Below the pieces are notes generated by a model. The model ran no database searches and was not told the origin of the DNA. It saw only the letters and a list, made by a program, of their open reading frames with translations. Both the position numbers and the translations under genes were made by a program. A DNA stretch of 64,000 bases. Source: Gemmatimonadaceae bacterium. GTDB taxonomy: Bacteria; Gemmatimonadota; Gemmatimonadetes; Gemmatimonadales; Gemmatimonadaceae. Below, piece after piece: positions 1 to 8,484 of the stretch (the first letter of the stretch is position 1; each line of letters begins with the position of its first letter). The stretch is from the NCBI GenBank assembly GCA_025934775.1, contig JAICWO010000021.1:16813-80812 (forward strand). Direction: 5' to 3'.

Positions 1-84
1 CAGGATCTCGAAACTGTCGCGCGCCGCACCGGTCCGCGGCTCCATGCGCACCAGAAATCCGAACCGCGGGCAGGCGGCGCTCAT
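1..84 (-). CDS. Hypothetical protein, N-terminal fragment (runs off the window)
   Basis: An ATG on the minus strand at 84 opens a frame that continues to the window edge (28 codons: MSAACPRFGFLVRMEPR...). Its start overlaps the yaeQ stop codon as ATGA, the usual sign of translational coupling, so it is probably the second gene of a yaeQ operon. It is too short for the ORF track. The visible part has no recognisable domain and I assign no function. Confidence 0.5.
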   Translation of the reverse strand, partial: MSAACPRFGFLVRMEPRTGAARDSFEIL

Positions 85-629
85 GCGACGCGCTCGAGCG
101 GCTCGCGCCGCACCTCGCCGTCGAGCGTCTCGCCGCCGATCGTGACGTAGAGATGGCGATCCGTGACGGCGAGATCGAGTGCGGTGCGACGGTCGAGCCG
201 CGCCACGAGTGCATCGATGAGCGCGCGATCGATCCCGTGGATCTCGACCGATTCGGCGCGGTGAATGCGCTCGCCGTCGAGCTGTCGGACCAACTGGACG
301 GGATCGCGATACGTGTAGACCGCGACGCGCGGCGACGACTTGCTCGCCTTGTGCAGCCGCGCCGCATCGGGAGCACCGACCTCGATCCACGCCGTGATTG
401 TTCCGGTCAGATCGCGCACGACGACCGCAGGCTCGTCCGGCTCGGAGAGTCCCTTGCCGAACGCGATCCCCTCTCGGTACTCGAGACAATACGCGAGCAC
501 GCGCGTGACGAGGTACTCCTCCGTCTCGGAGGGGTGCCGCGCGGCGCGGATCGCGAGCGATTCGTACACGCCGCGATCGACGTCCGAGAGTTGCACGTCG
601 AAGTTGTAAACGGTCGAGGTCAGTGCCAC
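81..629 (-). CDS. yaeQ: YaeQ family protein
   Basis: The 182-aa product matches the usual YaeQ length of about 180 aa. It carries the family signature near the N-terminus: a strand that starts ALTSTVYNFDVQLSDVDRG, followed by ARHPSETEEYLVTRVLAYCL and a GLSEPDEPAVVVRD segment. YaeQ has a PD-(D/E)XK nuclease-like fold but its cellular role is not settled. The ORF track opens at 959, but family length and alignment favour the GTG at 629; the upstream 110 codons are low-complexity and overlap the divergent gene. The stop overlaps the start of the next minus-strand gene (ATGA). No strong Shine-Dalgarno sequence precedes the GTG. Confidence 0.85.
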   Translation of the reverse strand: MALTSTVYNFDVQLSDVDRGVYESLAIRAARHPSETEEYLVTRVLAYCLEYREGIAFGKGLSEPDEPAVVVRDLTGTITAWIEVGAPDAARLHKASKSSPRVAVYTYRDPVQLVRQLDGERIHRAESVEIHGIDRALIDALVARLDRRTALDLAVTDRHLYVTIGGETLDGEVRREPLERVA

Positions 630-786
630 GAGAATTTGCGAATCGGGTACCCGACTTGCTTGCAGCCGGTCGGCAGCGAGATCAGCATCGTACATCGAAC
701 GTAACCACGCATCGGAGCATGCGAGCTCAACGGCCGCGGTTGGAGGATCCTCATCATACTCGCTTGGTGCGCCGAGGTTCGCCAGC

Positions 787-1404
787 GTGCCGGTGAGCCA
801 GGTCTTCCTGCTGTCACCGGCACGTTGCGATGGAGAACGCGCAAGAATGCTGCTCAACCCAAACGCTCGATTCGACCTCGCCGAGCGATTGCGTACCGAT
901 CGCGGAGCGCCGCTCGGCGAGGTGTTCAGCTTTCTGAGCGGCCTGTATTTTCGTGGCAAGCTCGCCTACGCGCACGCGTTCGGCCGGCGGCGCGGCGATG
1001 CGCCTCGAGCCTACGTGATCACCACCGACCGCGGGCTGATGCTGCCGGGCGCGCACGTGCGTCGCGAGGACCTGCTCGCCTTCTCGGGCGTGGACATTGC
1101 CGCGGGTGACGAGCGATATGTCGCGCCGCTGCACGCCGCCGCGGAGCGGCTGCACGCGGAGCTCACACCACGGTCTCGCGTGGTGCTGCTCGGAAGCATC
1201 GCGACCGGCAAGTACGTGGACACGCTCACGCGCGTCCTCGGCGAGCGACTGCTCTTTCCCGCCGAATTCGTCGGACGCGGCGACATGAGTCGCGGCGGTC
1301 TCCTGCTCCGATGCGTCCGCGAGCAGCGCGAGCTGGAATATCAGTCCGTGCTCGGCGCCGTGCGCCGCGGCAAGCGTCCACCCAAACTGGAGCCACGGCG
1401 ATGA
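787..1404 (+). CDS. Conserved hypothetical protein coupled to the LigD-type polymerase gene
   Basis: This 205-aa protein starts at GTG 787, with a second GTG two codons later. It has no signal peptide or membrane segment. A phosphate-loop-like or alpha/beta segment (VVLLGSIATGKYVDTL) lies near residue 135. I do not recognise a named domain. The stop overlaps the ATG of the downstream LigD-type polymerase gene as ATGA, so the two are almost certainly co-translated. This suggests a linked role in DNA end processing or nucleotide handling, but that is inference from position only. Alternative: an unrelated soluble enzyme carried in the same operon. Confidence 0.7.
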   Translation: MPVSQVFLLSPARCDGERARMLLNPNARFDLAERLRTDRGAPLGEVFSFLSGLYFRGKLAYAHAFGRRRGDAPRAYVITTDRGLMLPGAHVRREDLLAFSGVDIAAGDERYVAPLHAAAERLHAELTPRSRVVLLGSIATGKYVDTLTRVLGERLLFPAEFVGRGDMSRGGLLLRCVREQRELEYQSVLGAVRRGKRPPKLEPRR

Positions 1405-2333
1405 GTCCGCGCACCACACGCGAGATCATTCCCCGCGACGAGAACGAAGCCGAGATCCGAGCCGGCGGCCGCCGCGTGACGCTCACGAACTTGCAGAAGG
1501 TGTTCTGGACGGAGTCCGGAATCACCAAGGGCGACCTGCTCCGCTACTACGCGCGCATGGCCGACGCGCTGCTGCCGCACGTGCGCGATCGAGCGATGGT
1601 GATGAAGCGCTATCCCAACGGCGCCAAGGGAAAGTGCTTCTTCATGAAGCGCACGCCCGCGGGCACACCGGAGTGGGTGGAGACGTGCTCCATCGAACAC
1701 GCATCGGGCAGCGTGATCGACTTTCCGATGGTGCAGGACCTCGCGTCGCTGCTCTGGTTGATCAACCTGGGATGCATCGATCTCAATCCGTGGTATTCCC
1801 GCTGCGACGACACCGACCGCCCCGACTTCCTGCACTTCGACCTCGACCCGGTGGTGGGCGCGACCTTCCCCAAAGTGCTCGAATCGGCGCTGGTGGTGCG
1901 CGACGCGCTCGAATCGCTCGGGATGACGCCGTACGTCAAGACGACGGGATCGTCCGGAGTGCACGTGTACGTCGCGATCGAGCGCGGGCCGACACAGAAG
2001 CAGGTGTGGCAGTTCGCGAAGACGCTCGCGAACGAGCTCGCGGAGAAGCATCCCAAGCTGCTCACCGCGATCTACAAAGTCGCCGATCGCCCCCGCGGCC
2101 ACGTGCTGGTGGACTACAACCAGAACGCGTGGGGGCGAACGCTTGCCTCGATCTACTCGCCGCGGCCCAAGCCGCGCGCCCCCGTGTCGACGCCGGTCAC
2201 GTGGGACGAAGTCGAGCGTGGATTCAAGATTGATGATTTCAGAATTGACAATGTGCCACAACGCGTGACGAAGCTCGGCGACCTGTGGAAACCGGTACTA
2301 GCCAAACGCGGGCGATTTCGGCTCTCGACCTGA
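1401..2333 (+). CDS. Stand-alone LigD-type primase-polymerase (LigPol domain)
   Basis: The 310-aa product covers the archaeo-eukaryotic primase-like polymerase domain of bacterial NHEJ ligase D, without ligase or phosphoesterase modules. Visible family features are the N-terminal LTNLQKVFWTE segment, the DLDP metal-binding motif in FLHFDLDPVVGATF (about residue 150) and the SSGVHVYV motif about 35 residues later. Such proteins extend or fill DNA ends, often with ribonucleotides, during Ku-dependent end joining; no Ku gene lies in the window. ATG 1401 was chosen over the track start at 1311 because it overlaps the upstream stop and matches the family N-terminus. A lower-GC, rare-codon patch encodes residues around KIDDFRIDN. 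Confidence 0.85.
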   Translation: MSPRTTREIIPRDENEAEIRAGGRRVTLTNLQKVFWTESGITKGDLLRYYARMADALLPHVRDRAMVMKRYPNGAKGKCFFMKRTPAGTPEWVETCSIEHASGSVIDFPMVQDLASLLWLINLGCIDLNPWYSRCDDTDRPDFLHFDLDPVVGATFPKVLESALVVRDALESLGMTPYVKTTGSSGVHVYVAIERGPTQKQVWQFAKTLANELAEKHPKLLTAIYKVADRPRGHVLVDYNQNAWGRTLASIYSPRPKPRAPVSTPVTWDEVERGFKIDDFRIDNVPQRVTKLGDLWKPVLAKRGRFRLST

Positions 2334-2354
2334 GACTCGGGCAACTGCTTTGGC

Positions 2355-2433
2355 TACGAATTGACCGAATAAAACGAATGAGACGAATTGAACATTGTGA
2401 TTCGTTCAATTCGCCTCATTCGCTTGATTCGTA
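2355..2433. repeat. Imperfect inverted repeat between convergent genes, likely bidirectional terminator
   Basis: The AT-rich arms 2376-2393 (gaatgagacgaattgaac) and 2404-2421 (gttcaattcgcctcattc) pair with one mismatch around a 10-nt loop. The outer flanks (tacgaatt... and ...gattcgta) extend the pairing imperfectly. The arms themselves are built from repeated CGAAT/ATTCG words. Placement between the convergent LigD-type polymerase and Tricorn genes fits a bidirectional terminator or a small palindromic repeat element. Confidence 0.6.
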
Positions 2434-2461
2434 GTTCAGGGCGGTCCAGCCGTCCGTCGGG

Positions 2462-5400
2462 TCACGGCAGCGGCTTGATGCGCTTGCCCCAGGTCGGCGG
2501 CGGCGGCTCGTGCGTCATCCGATCCACCGGATGCTCCTTGAGCTCCTTCAGCCCTTCGGCCACCGCGGCCTCGAGCTGCGGGTCGTGGCCGTTGATCACG
2601 GCCTCTGGCGTGTTCTCGACGTCGATGTCCGGCGCGACGCCTTCGTTCTCCACCGCCCACTTGCCGTCGCGCGCGAAGAATCCTCCGCGCGGCGCGATCG
2701 CGGAGCCACCGTCGACGAACGGCGGCGTGTCGGCGGTGTGCACCAACCCGCCCCACGTCCGCTTGCCGACAAGCGTGCCGACCTTGCGGTACTTGAACAT
2801 GTACGGCATCAGGTCGCCGCCGGAGCCGGCCATTTCGTTGATGATCATCACCTTCGGGCCCCAGATGCCGGCCGCGGGACTCGTGAACGGCATCCGATCG
2901 CCGGCCGTGTTGTTGAAGTAGCCGTCGAACGTCCGCTGCAGCACGTCGATGATGTAGTCGGCGGCCGAGCCGCCGCCGTTGAACCGCTCGTCGATGATCG
3001 CGCCCTTCTTGTCCTGCTGCGCGAAGTAGTAGCGGTTGAAGCTCGTGTAGCCGGGCTGGCCGGTGTTCGGCAGGTACACGTACGCGAGCTGGCCATGCGA
3101 GAGCGAATCGACGACGTGCCGATTGTGCTCGATCCACGCGCGCGTGCGCAGCCCCTGCTCATTCGCGACCGGCATCACGGTCACATGACGCGCGCCGGTG
3201 CCCGTCGGCGTCGAGCTCACTGTCAGCTCGATCTGCTTGTTCGCCGTGCCGTCGAGCAGCCGGTAGATGTTGTCGGGCGTCTTCAGTTCCTGCCCGTTGA
3301 TCGCGATGATGTAGTCGCCCACGTGCACGTCGACGCCCGGCTCGGCGAGCGGCGCGCGCAGATCGGGATTCCATTCCTCTGAATCGTAGATCTTCGTGAT
3401 CTTGTATCGGCCGTTGTCGATCGCGAAGTCGGCGCCGAGGAGGCCGGCCGGCTCGATCGTCTGCGACTCGGGGATGTCACCGCCGCGCACGTACGAGTGC
3501 CCGATCGAGATCTCCGAGCCCATCATGTCGACGAGGTAGTTCAGGTCGGCGCGATGGTTCACGTACGGGAGCAGCGCGCCGTACATCTGCTTCATCTTCG
3601 GCCAGTCGCTGCCGTGCTCGTTTGGCACGTACAGGTAGTCGCGCTGATTGCGCCACGCCTCGTTGAAGATCTGCGTGAACTCCTGCTTGGGATCGATGTA
3701 CGCGCGCAGCGTGGCGTTGAGCCGTCCCGTGCCTGCCTGCGGCGGGGTGCGATCGGCGTCGACGAGGAAAAGCTGCGGGCCCGCGGCGGCTGCGCCGCCC
3801 CGGCCACCGCGTCCGCCGCCACCACCCGCGGCGCGATACACCAGCTTGTGGCCGTCGCGGCTCACGTCATAGTCGGCGACGCCAGGGATGAACGTGATGT
3901 CGCGTTTGTCGCGGAGCGAGAAGCGATGCAGCGTCGAGCCGCCGCCCGCGCCGCCACGGCCGCCGGCGGCAGCACCGGCGGCGCCGGCTTCGACGAAGTA
4001 CACCATACCGGGTGCGCCCGACTTCAGATCCGAGTACTGACGCTCGGCCACGCCGGGCACCGAGAGAATCCGATTCTGCAATCCGTCAAAGTCGATCTGC
4101 ACGTTGGGCATCGGCGCACGAGGAGCCGGACGCACCGTCGCTTCGCCAGCGTTCTCCTCGGAAGCCGCCGCCGCGGTACCGCCGCGACCACCACGCCCGC
4201 CGCCGAACGATGGCGCCGCGGGCATTCCATTTTCCTCATCGCTCTCCGGCAGGAAAGGCGACGGATCGCCCTTGCGCAGCACGACGGCGTAGAGGCCGAG
4301 CGTCTCGGTGTGGTCGTAGTTCGTCATGTCGAGCCACTGCGACTTGAGCCCGAGATCGGTCGACGCGAGGAACCACAGGTACTTGCCGCTCGCGTCCCAC
4401 GCCGGCCACACCGCATCGGCGAGCCCGTCGGTGACCTGCTTCGACTCGCCGGTCTCCACGTTCACGACCTCAATGACGTGGTAGAGCGAGTTGAGATGCT
4501 TGGAATAGGCGATCCATTTGCCGTCGGGCGACCACACCGGGTTCATGGTGCGCGTCGGCACCATCCACGGATCGTTGCCGACGATTTTCGCGGCGCCGGT
4601 CGCGACGTCCACGACCCATAGATGCAGGTTCGTGTCGTGGAACATGATGTGCTTGCCGTCGGGCGCCCACGCCGGGGTATAGAAGTGCCCCGTCGTCGGA
4701 ATCTTGATCTCCCGCGGCTGCGTGAGCCCATCCTGATCGACGATGTACAGCTCATACTCGCCGGACTTGTCGCTGAAGTAGCTGAGCTGCTTGCCGTCGG
4801 GCGACCACGCCGGGTTGTGCTCCGCCGAGCTGCTCGAGTTGCTGATGTCGCGAACGTCACCCTTCTCGGCCGGGATGGTGAAGATCTCGCCGCGCGCTTC
4901 GACCGCGACCCGCTTCCCGGTCGGCGACAGCGCCATGTTCTGCATCATCGACGAGACATCCTTCCACTGCGGCATCATCCAGGGGAAATCGCCGGCCGCG
5001 GTGATGTTCACGATGTGCTGCTGCCCCGTTTTGGGATCGAGCAGGTGGATGTACCCCGCCTGCTCGAAGACGACGGCGCTCCCGTCAGCAGCGGAGCTGA
5101 TCGTCTTCACGTCGTAATCGCTGAAGTCCGTGATCTGCTTCAGCTTCTTCGTCTGGTCGTCGTACGACCAGACGTTCGCGACGCCGTCGCGATCGGAGAT
5201 GAAGTCGACCGACGCGTTGCTGACCCACACGGGATCCATGTTCTTGGATTCCGGCGCGGAGGGCGCCGAAAAGTGCGACGAGCCGCGCGGCGCACCGGCC
5301 TGCGCGACCACGAGGTCCGTCGTGACGTTCGGCGTCGTGTCGAGCGCCCACGTCTTGGTGTCCACGATCCAGATGGGACGATTCTGTCCGCCGCGGTAGT

Positions 5401-5953
5401 TGCGGCGTTCTTCGTCCCACGAATTGTTCATGCGATACGCGATGTGCTGCCCGTCGGGCGAGTACTTGCCCTGGTACGCGCGCGGCAGCGGGAGCGGCGT
5501 CTCGGGGCCGCCATCCGCCGGGACGGTCCAGAAGCGGGGTGCCGCACTCGGCGCCTCGGTCGCGCGGTTCGACGAGAAGACGATCGATTTGCCGTCGGGC
5601 GTCCAGCCCTGCACTTCGTCGGGGCTCGGGTGCCAGGTGAGGCGCTTCGGCTCGCCGCCGTCGGCCGGAACGACGTAGACGTCGAGGTTGCCAGCGTAGC
5701 TCGCGCTGAACGCGATCTGCTTGCCGTCAGGCGAGAACTGCGGGTTCTCGGTGACGCCCTGGAAGCTGGTGATGCGGCGTGCGTTGCCGCCGGATTTGTC
5801 GACCACCCAGATGTTGTTCGCGTAGGCGAAGGCGATCTGCGTCGTGCTGACCGTCGGCGAGCGCAGCATACGCGTTTGCGCCGACGCGGCCACCGGCACC
5901 GCGATGACGCCAGTCAGCGCGGCGAGCGGGAGGAGGAGGCGTTGTCGTGACAT
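2462..5953 (-). CDS. Tricorn-like S41 peptidase with N-terminal beta-propeller
   Basis: This 1163-aa exported protein starts at ATG 5953, giving a clean signal peptide (MSRQRLLLPLAAL... cleaved after ASA). Residues about 30-600 hold repeated PD40/WD-type blades (many SPDGK.I.FSS motifs). Two glycine/arginine-rich GGRGGRGG linkers follow, then a Tricorn core segment with GHSYVRGGD (catalytic His region, about residue 818), a PDZ-like domain and the S41 core with GSGGD carrying the nucleophilic Ser near residue 1040. Tricorn proteases trim oligopeptides; a periplasmic or outer-membrane peptide-scavenging role is likely. The ORF-track extension to 6094 is rejected because it would bury the signal peptide. 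The gene is divergent from the methyltransferase gene. Confidence 0.92.
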   Translation of the reverse strand: MSRQRLLLPLAALTGVIAVPVAASAQTRMLRSPTVSTTQIAFAYANNIWVVDKSGGNARRITSFQGVTENPQFSPDGKQIAFSASYAGNLDVYVVPADGGEPKRLTWHPSPDEVQGWTPDGKSIVFSSNRATEAPSAAPRFWTVPADGGPETPLPLPRAYQGKYSPDGQHIAYRMNNSWDEERRNYRGGQNRPIWIVDTKTWALDTTPNVTTDLVVAQAGAPRGSSHFSAPSAPESKNMDPVWVSNASVDFISDRDGVANVWSYDDQTKKLKQITDFSDYDVKTISSAADGSAVVFEQAGYIHLLDPKTGQQHIVNITAAGDFPWMMPQWKDVSSMMQNMALSPTGKRVAVEARGEIFTIPAEKGDVRDISNSSSSAEHNPAWSPDGKQLSYFSDKSGEYELYIVDQDGLTQPREIKIPTTGHFYTPAWAPDGKHIMFHDTNLHLWVVDVATGAAKIVGNDPWMVPTRTMNPVWSPDGKWIAYSKHLNSLYHVIEVVNVETGESKQVTDGLADAVWPAWDASGKYLWFLASTDLGLKSQWLDMTNYDHTETLGLYAVVLRKGDPSPFLPESDEENGMPAAPSFGGGRGGRGGTAAAASEENAGEATVRPAPRAPMPNVQIDFDGLQNRILSVPGVAERQYSDLKSGAPGMVYFVEAGAAGAAAGGRGGAGGGSTLHRFSLRDKRDITFIPGVADYDVSRDGHKLVYRAAGGGGGRGGRGGAAAAGPQLFLVDADRTPPQAGTGRLNATLRAYIDPKQEFTQIFNEAWRNQRDYLYVPNEHGSDWPKMKQMYGALLPYVNHRADLNYLVDMMGSEISIGHSYVRGGDIPESQTIEPAGLLGADFAIDNGRYKITKIYDSEEWNPDLRAPLAEPGVDVHVGDYIIAINGQELKTPDNIYRLLDGTANKQIELTVSSTPTGTGARHVTVMPVANEQGLRTRAWIEHNRHVVDSLSHGQLAYVYLPNTGQPGYTSFNRYYFAQQDKKGAIIDERFNGGGSAADYIIDVLQRTFDGYFNNTAGDRMPFTSPAAGIWGPKVMIINEMAGSGGDLMPYMFKYRKVGTLVGKRTWGGLVHTADTPPFVDGGSAIAPRGGFFARDGKWAVENEGVAPDIDVENTPEAVINGHDPQLEAAVAEGLKELKEHPVDRMTHEPPPPTWGKRIKPLP

Positions 5954-6100
5954 CGTGACAATTGTGGAGGGGGACTGTGGGGCCGGAGCGCGGAGTGCGG
6001 ACTGCTGAGCAGACTCGCCCCCGGACTGGATAGCATATACAGAAATGACGCTTGGCAGCCGATTCGGTAAGGGGCAGATTGGAGCCAACGCCACCGCCTA

Positions 6101-6135
6101 CTCTCCACTTTCCACTCTCCACTCTCCACTCTCTC
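6101..6135. repeat. 7-bp tandem repeat (CTCTCCA), about five units
   Basis: Units ctctcca, ctttcca, ctctcca, ctctcca and ctctctc lie head to tail and end 3 nt before the methyltransferase GTG. The tract is pure pyrimidine/A on the plus strand, so it removes any Shine-Dalgarno sequence there. The intergenic space is shared with the divergent Tricorn gene. Confidence 0.75.
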
Positions 6136-6138
6136 TCC

Positions 6139-6987
6139 GTGATCGAGAACGTTTCCGACACCGCCCGATGGGTCGCCGTGTACCGCGCGATGGAGAGCGA
6201 GCGCCCGGACGCGATCTTCCACGACGCGTACGCGCGCAAGCTCGCCGGCGAGAAGGGCGAAGCGATCGTCGGAGAGATGAAGCGCGGCCGACAGATGGCG
6301 TGGCCGATGATCGTGCGGACCGCGATCTTCGACGACATCGTCATGCGGAAGGTGCGTGGCGGCGAGGTGGACACCGTGGTGAACCTGGCGTGCGGACTCG
6401 ATGCGCGCGCCTGGCGCCTGCCGCTCAATCCGGAGCTCCGCTGGTACGACGTCGACCTGCCGGGGATTCTGGATTACAAGACGCAAACGTTGGCCGGGAT
6501 TCCCACGAATTGCCGCTACGACGCGATCGCCGTCGACCTGACCGATGCCGCTCGCCGCCAGGCCCTCTTCGCGTCGATCGGCGCGCAGTCGAAGCGGGCG
6601 CTCGTGCTCGCCGAAGGACTGCTGGTGTATCTCACGAGCGAGCAGGTCGCCGGGCTCGCCACGGACCTGCACGCAATTCCGAGCTTCCACTGGTGGCTGA
6701 TCGACATAGCGAGCCCGCGGCTGCTTCAGATGATGAACAAGATGTGGGGCAAGAACGTGCAGGCCGGCAACGCGCCATTTCTCTTCGCCCCCGCGGAGGG
6801 CACGGCCTTCTTCGAGCCGCACGGCTGGCGCGAGGTGGAATTCCGCTCGACGGGCGAGGAAGCGATGCGCCTCAAGCGCGGCATGCGCATGCTGTGGATC
6901 TGGGCGACGATCGGCCGGCTCATGTCGAAGCGGAAGCAGGAAGAGTATCGGCGCTTTTCCGGAAGCGTGCTGCTCGAGCGCATGTAG
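6139..6987 (+). CDS. Class I SAM-dependent methyltransferase, LCM/PPM (TIGR00027-like) family
   Basis: The 282-aa protein resembles leucine-carboxyl-methyltransferase-like enzymes. It begins with NVSDTARWVAVYRAMESERPDAIFHD, a family N-terminus, then has the SAM-binding motif VVNLACGLDARAWRLP (about residues 80-95), the acidic YDVDLPGI strand and a VLAEGLLVYL segment. In actinobacteria and relatives these modify small molecules, often polyketide-like; the substrate here cannot be read from sequence. GTG 6139 was chosen because upstream codons translate the 7-bp repeat into low-complexity sequence. No operon partner overlaps it; the next gene starts 31 nt downstream after its own promoter-like -10 box. 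Confidence 0.85.
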   Translation: MIENVSDTARWVAVYRAMESERPDAIFHDAYARKLAGEKGEAIVGEMKRGRQMAWPMIVRTAIFDDIVMRKVRGGEVDTVVNLACGLDARAWRLPLNPELRWYDVDLPGILDYKTQTLAGIPTNCRYDAIAVDLTDAARRQALFASIGAQSKRALVLAEGLLVYLTSEQVAGLATDLHAIPSFHWWLIDIASPRLLQMMNKMWGKNVQAGNAPFLFAPAEGTAFFEPHGWREVEFRSTGEEAMRLKRGMRMLWIWATIGRLMSKRKQEEYRRFSGSVLLERM

Positions 6988-7006
6988 AGTTCCGTAAATA
7001 GTACCT

Positions 7007-7012
7007 TAGTAT
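7007..7012 (+). promoter_or_regulatory. -10 box (TAGTAT) placed for a leaderless transcript
   Basis: TAGTAT is followed by exactly 6 nt (ACCACT) and then the GTG start at 7019. With normal -10 to start-site spacing, transcription would begin at or next to the start codon. No convincing -35 element or Shine-Dalgarno sequence is visible. Confidence 0.5.
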
Positions 7013-7018
7013 ACCACT

Positions 7019-8404
7019 GTGCGTATTCCCCGAGTCCGGCACGCGCTCGTCGCGCTCGCCTTGGCCGGCGCACCGGCCGCGGCCGCGCAGGCCACGGTGC
7101 ACGGGACCGTGTACGACAGCCTCGCGCACGCCCCGCTCGCCGGCGCGACCGTGCAGCTCGTGAGCTCGAGCGACGAGCACGTCGCCGCGCAGAGCACGAC
7201 GTCTGATTCCCTCGGCCGCTTCGCGTTTCGCGACGTGAGCGCCGGGCGGTACCTGGTCGGATTTCTCCATCCGTTGCTCGATTCGCTGGGCATCGATGCG
7301 CCGGTGCGCGGCTTCGAGGTCGTCGATGCGCGAGACGTTCGCATCGACCTCGCGATTCCGTCAACGACGCAAGTTCGGAGGGCGGTGTGCGGACCGTCCG
7401 CCGATTCGAGCGACGGCTTGCTCATCGGGAGTGTTCGCGGGGCGCGAGACGACCGCGCGGTCGCCCACGCCGCCGTGGTGGCACGATGGCGCGAGTACTC
7501 GATCACGACGCACGGCATCACCGGCCGGTCGGACACGCTCGCCGCGTCCACCACCGCGAATGGCTGGTTTGCGCTCTGCGGCGTGCCGGCGGGCGGCTCG
7601 ATGGTCGTGCTGGCGAGCCATGCGTCGGACAGCACTGACGCGGTCGAGATCGCGATACCCGCCGATGGCATCGTCCGAAAGACGCTGTATGTCGGATCGA
7701 CGCGCGGTGCGGACAGCGTACGCATCACGGGAACCGTGCTCGCCGGCGTGAGCGGCGCGCCAATCGCCGGCGCGCAGGTCAGAATCGCGAACGGAGCCGA
7801 GGCCCGCACCGACGAGCGAGGTGCGTGGTCGATCTCCGCCGCGGCCTCCGGCACCCGAAGCATCGAGGTGCGCGCGCTTGGCTACTATCCCGATCGCGCG
7901 ACCGTCGATGTGTGGAGCGAGGCCGCGCCCGTCGTCGTCAAGCTGTCGACGATGAAGGCGGTGCTCGACACGGTGAAGATCATCGCGTCCGGCCGCCGCA
8001 GTTCGAATCTCGCCGCCTTCGAGCGGCGGCGGCGAAGCACTGGCGGGACGTTCATCACGGAGCAGCAGCTCGCACGCTTGGGCGGCGTGCGCGCCTCCGA
8101 TCTGTTCCGCTCCCTTCCCCGCGTCGTGCTGAGGCAGGGCTTCATTTTTCTGTCCAGCACCTTCCGCGATAGCGCCACGCACGACTACCTCTGCTCACCC
8201 AGCGTGTGGGTCGACGACCGCTACATGTACGGCGAGCCGCCGGGCATCTCCGGAATCGGGGGCGTCAGCCTCTTCCAGATCGACAACTGGGTCCGTCGCG
8301 ACGAAGTCGCGGGCATCGAGATCTATTCGGAGACGACGGTGCCGCTGCAGTATCAACTGCTCGACAAGAGTCACTGCGGCGCGATCGTGATCTGGACGAA
8401 GTAG
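7019..8404 (+). CDS. Secreted carboxypeptidase-regulatory-like / plug-domain protein
   Basis: The 461-aa protein has a signal peptide (ALVALALAGAPAAAAQA). Two or more CarboxypepD_reg-like beta-sandwich domains follow: VHGTVYDS...PLAGATVQLV at about residues 28-115 and ITGTVLAGVSGAPIAGAQVRI at about 235-310. The C-terminal 120 residues resemble a TonB-dependent receptor plug (ASDLFRSLPRVVLRQG ... IEIYSETTVPLQYQ) without a beta-barrel. Two cysteine-containing segments (DYLCSP and SHCGAIVIW) may pair. Such barrel-less proteins are common beside SusC-like systems and in Gemmatimonadota, and probably work at the cell surface. The function is unproven. GTG start, no Shine-Dalgarno sequence, -10 box just upstream. 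Confidence 0.75.
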   Translation: MRIPRVRHALVALALAGAPAAAAQATVHGTVYDSLAHAPLAGATVQLVSSSDEHVAAQSTTSDSLGRFAFRDVSAGRYLVGFLHPLLDSLGIDAPVRGFEVVDARDVRIDLAIPSTTQVRRAVCGPSADSSDGLLIGSVRGARDDRAVAHAAVVARWREYSITTHGITGRSDTLAASTTANGWFALCGVPAGGSMVVLASHASDSTDAVEIAIPADGIVRKTLYVGSTRGADSVRITGTVLAGVSGAPIAGAQVRIANGAEARTDERGAWSISAAASGTRSIEVRALGYYPDRATVDVWSEAAPVVVKLSTMKAVLDTVKIIASGRRSSNLAAFERRRRSTGGTFITEQQLARLGGVRASDLFRSLPRVVLRQGFIFLSSTFRDSATHDYLCSPSVWVDDRYMYGEPPGISGIGGVSLFQIDNWVRRDEVAGIEIYSETTVPLQYQLLDKSHCGAIVIWTK

Positions 8405-8484
8405 ACCAGGGTGGCGGCGCCGGAGCCTAGCGATCCATCCGCGGCTCGTGAATCTTTGGCCGACTCCCTTCCTCGCCAATCCTC

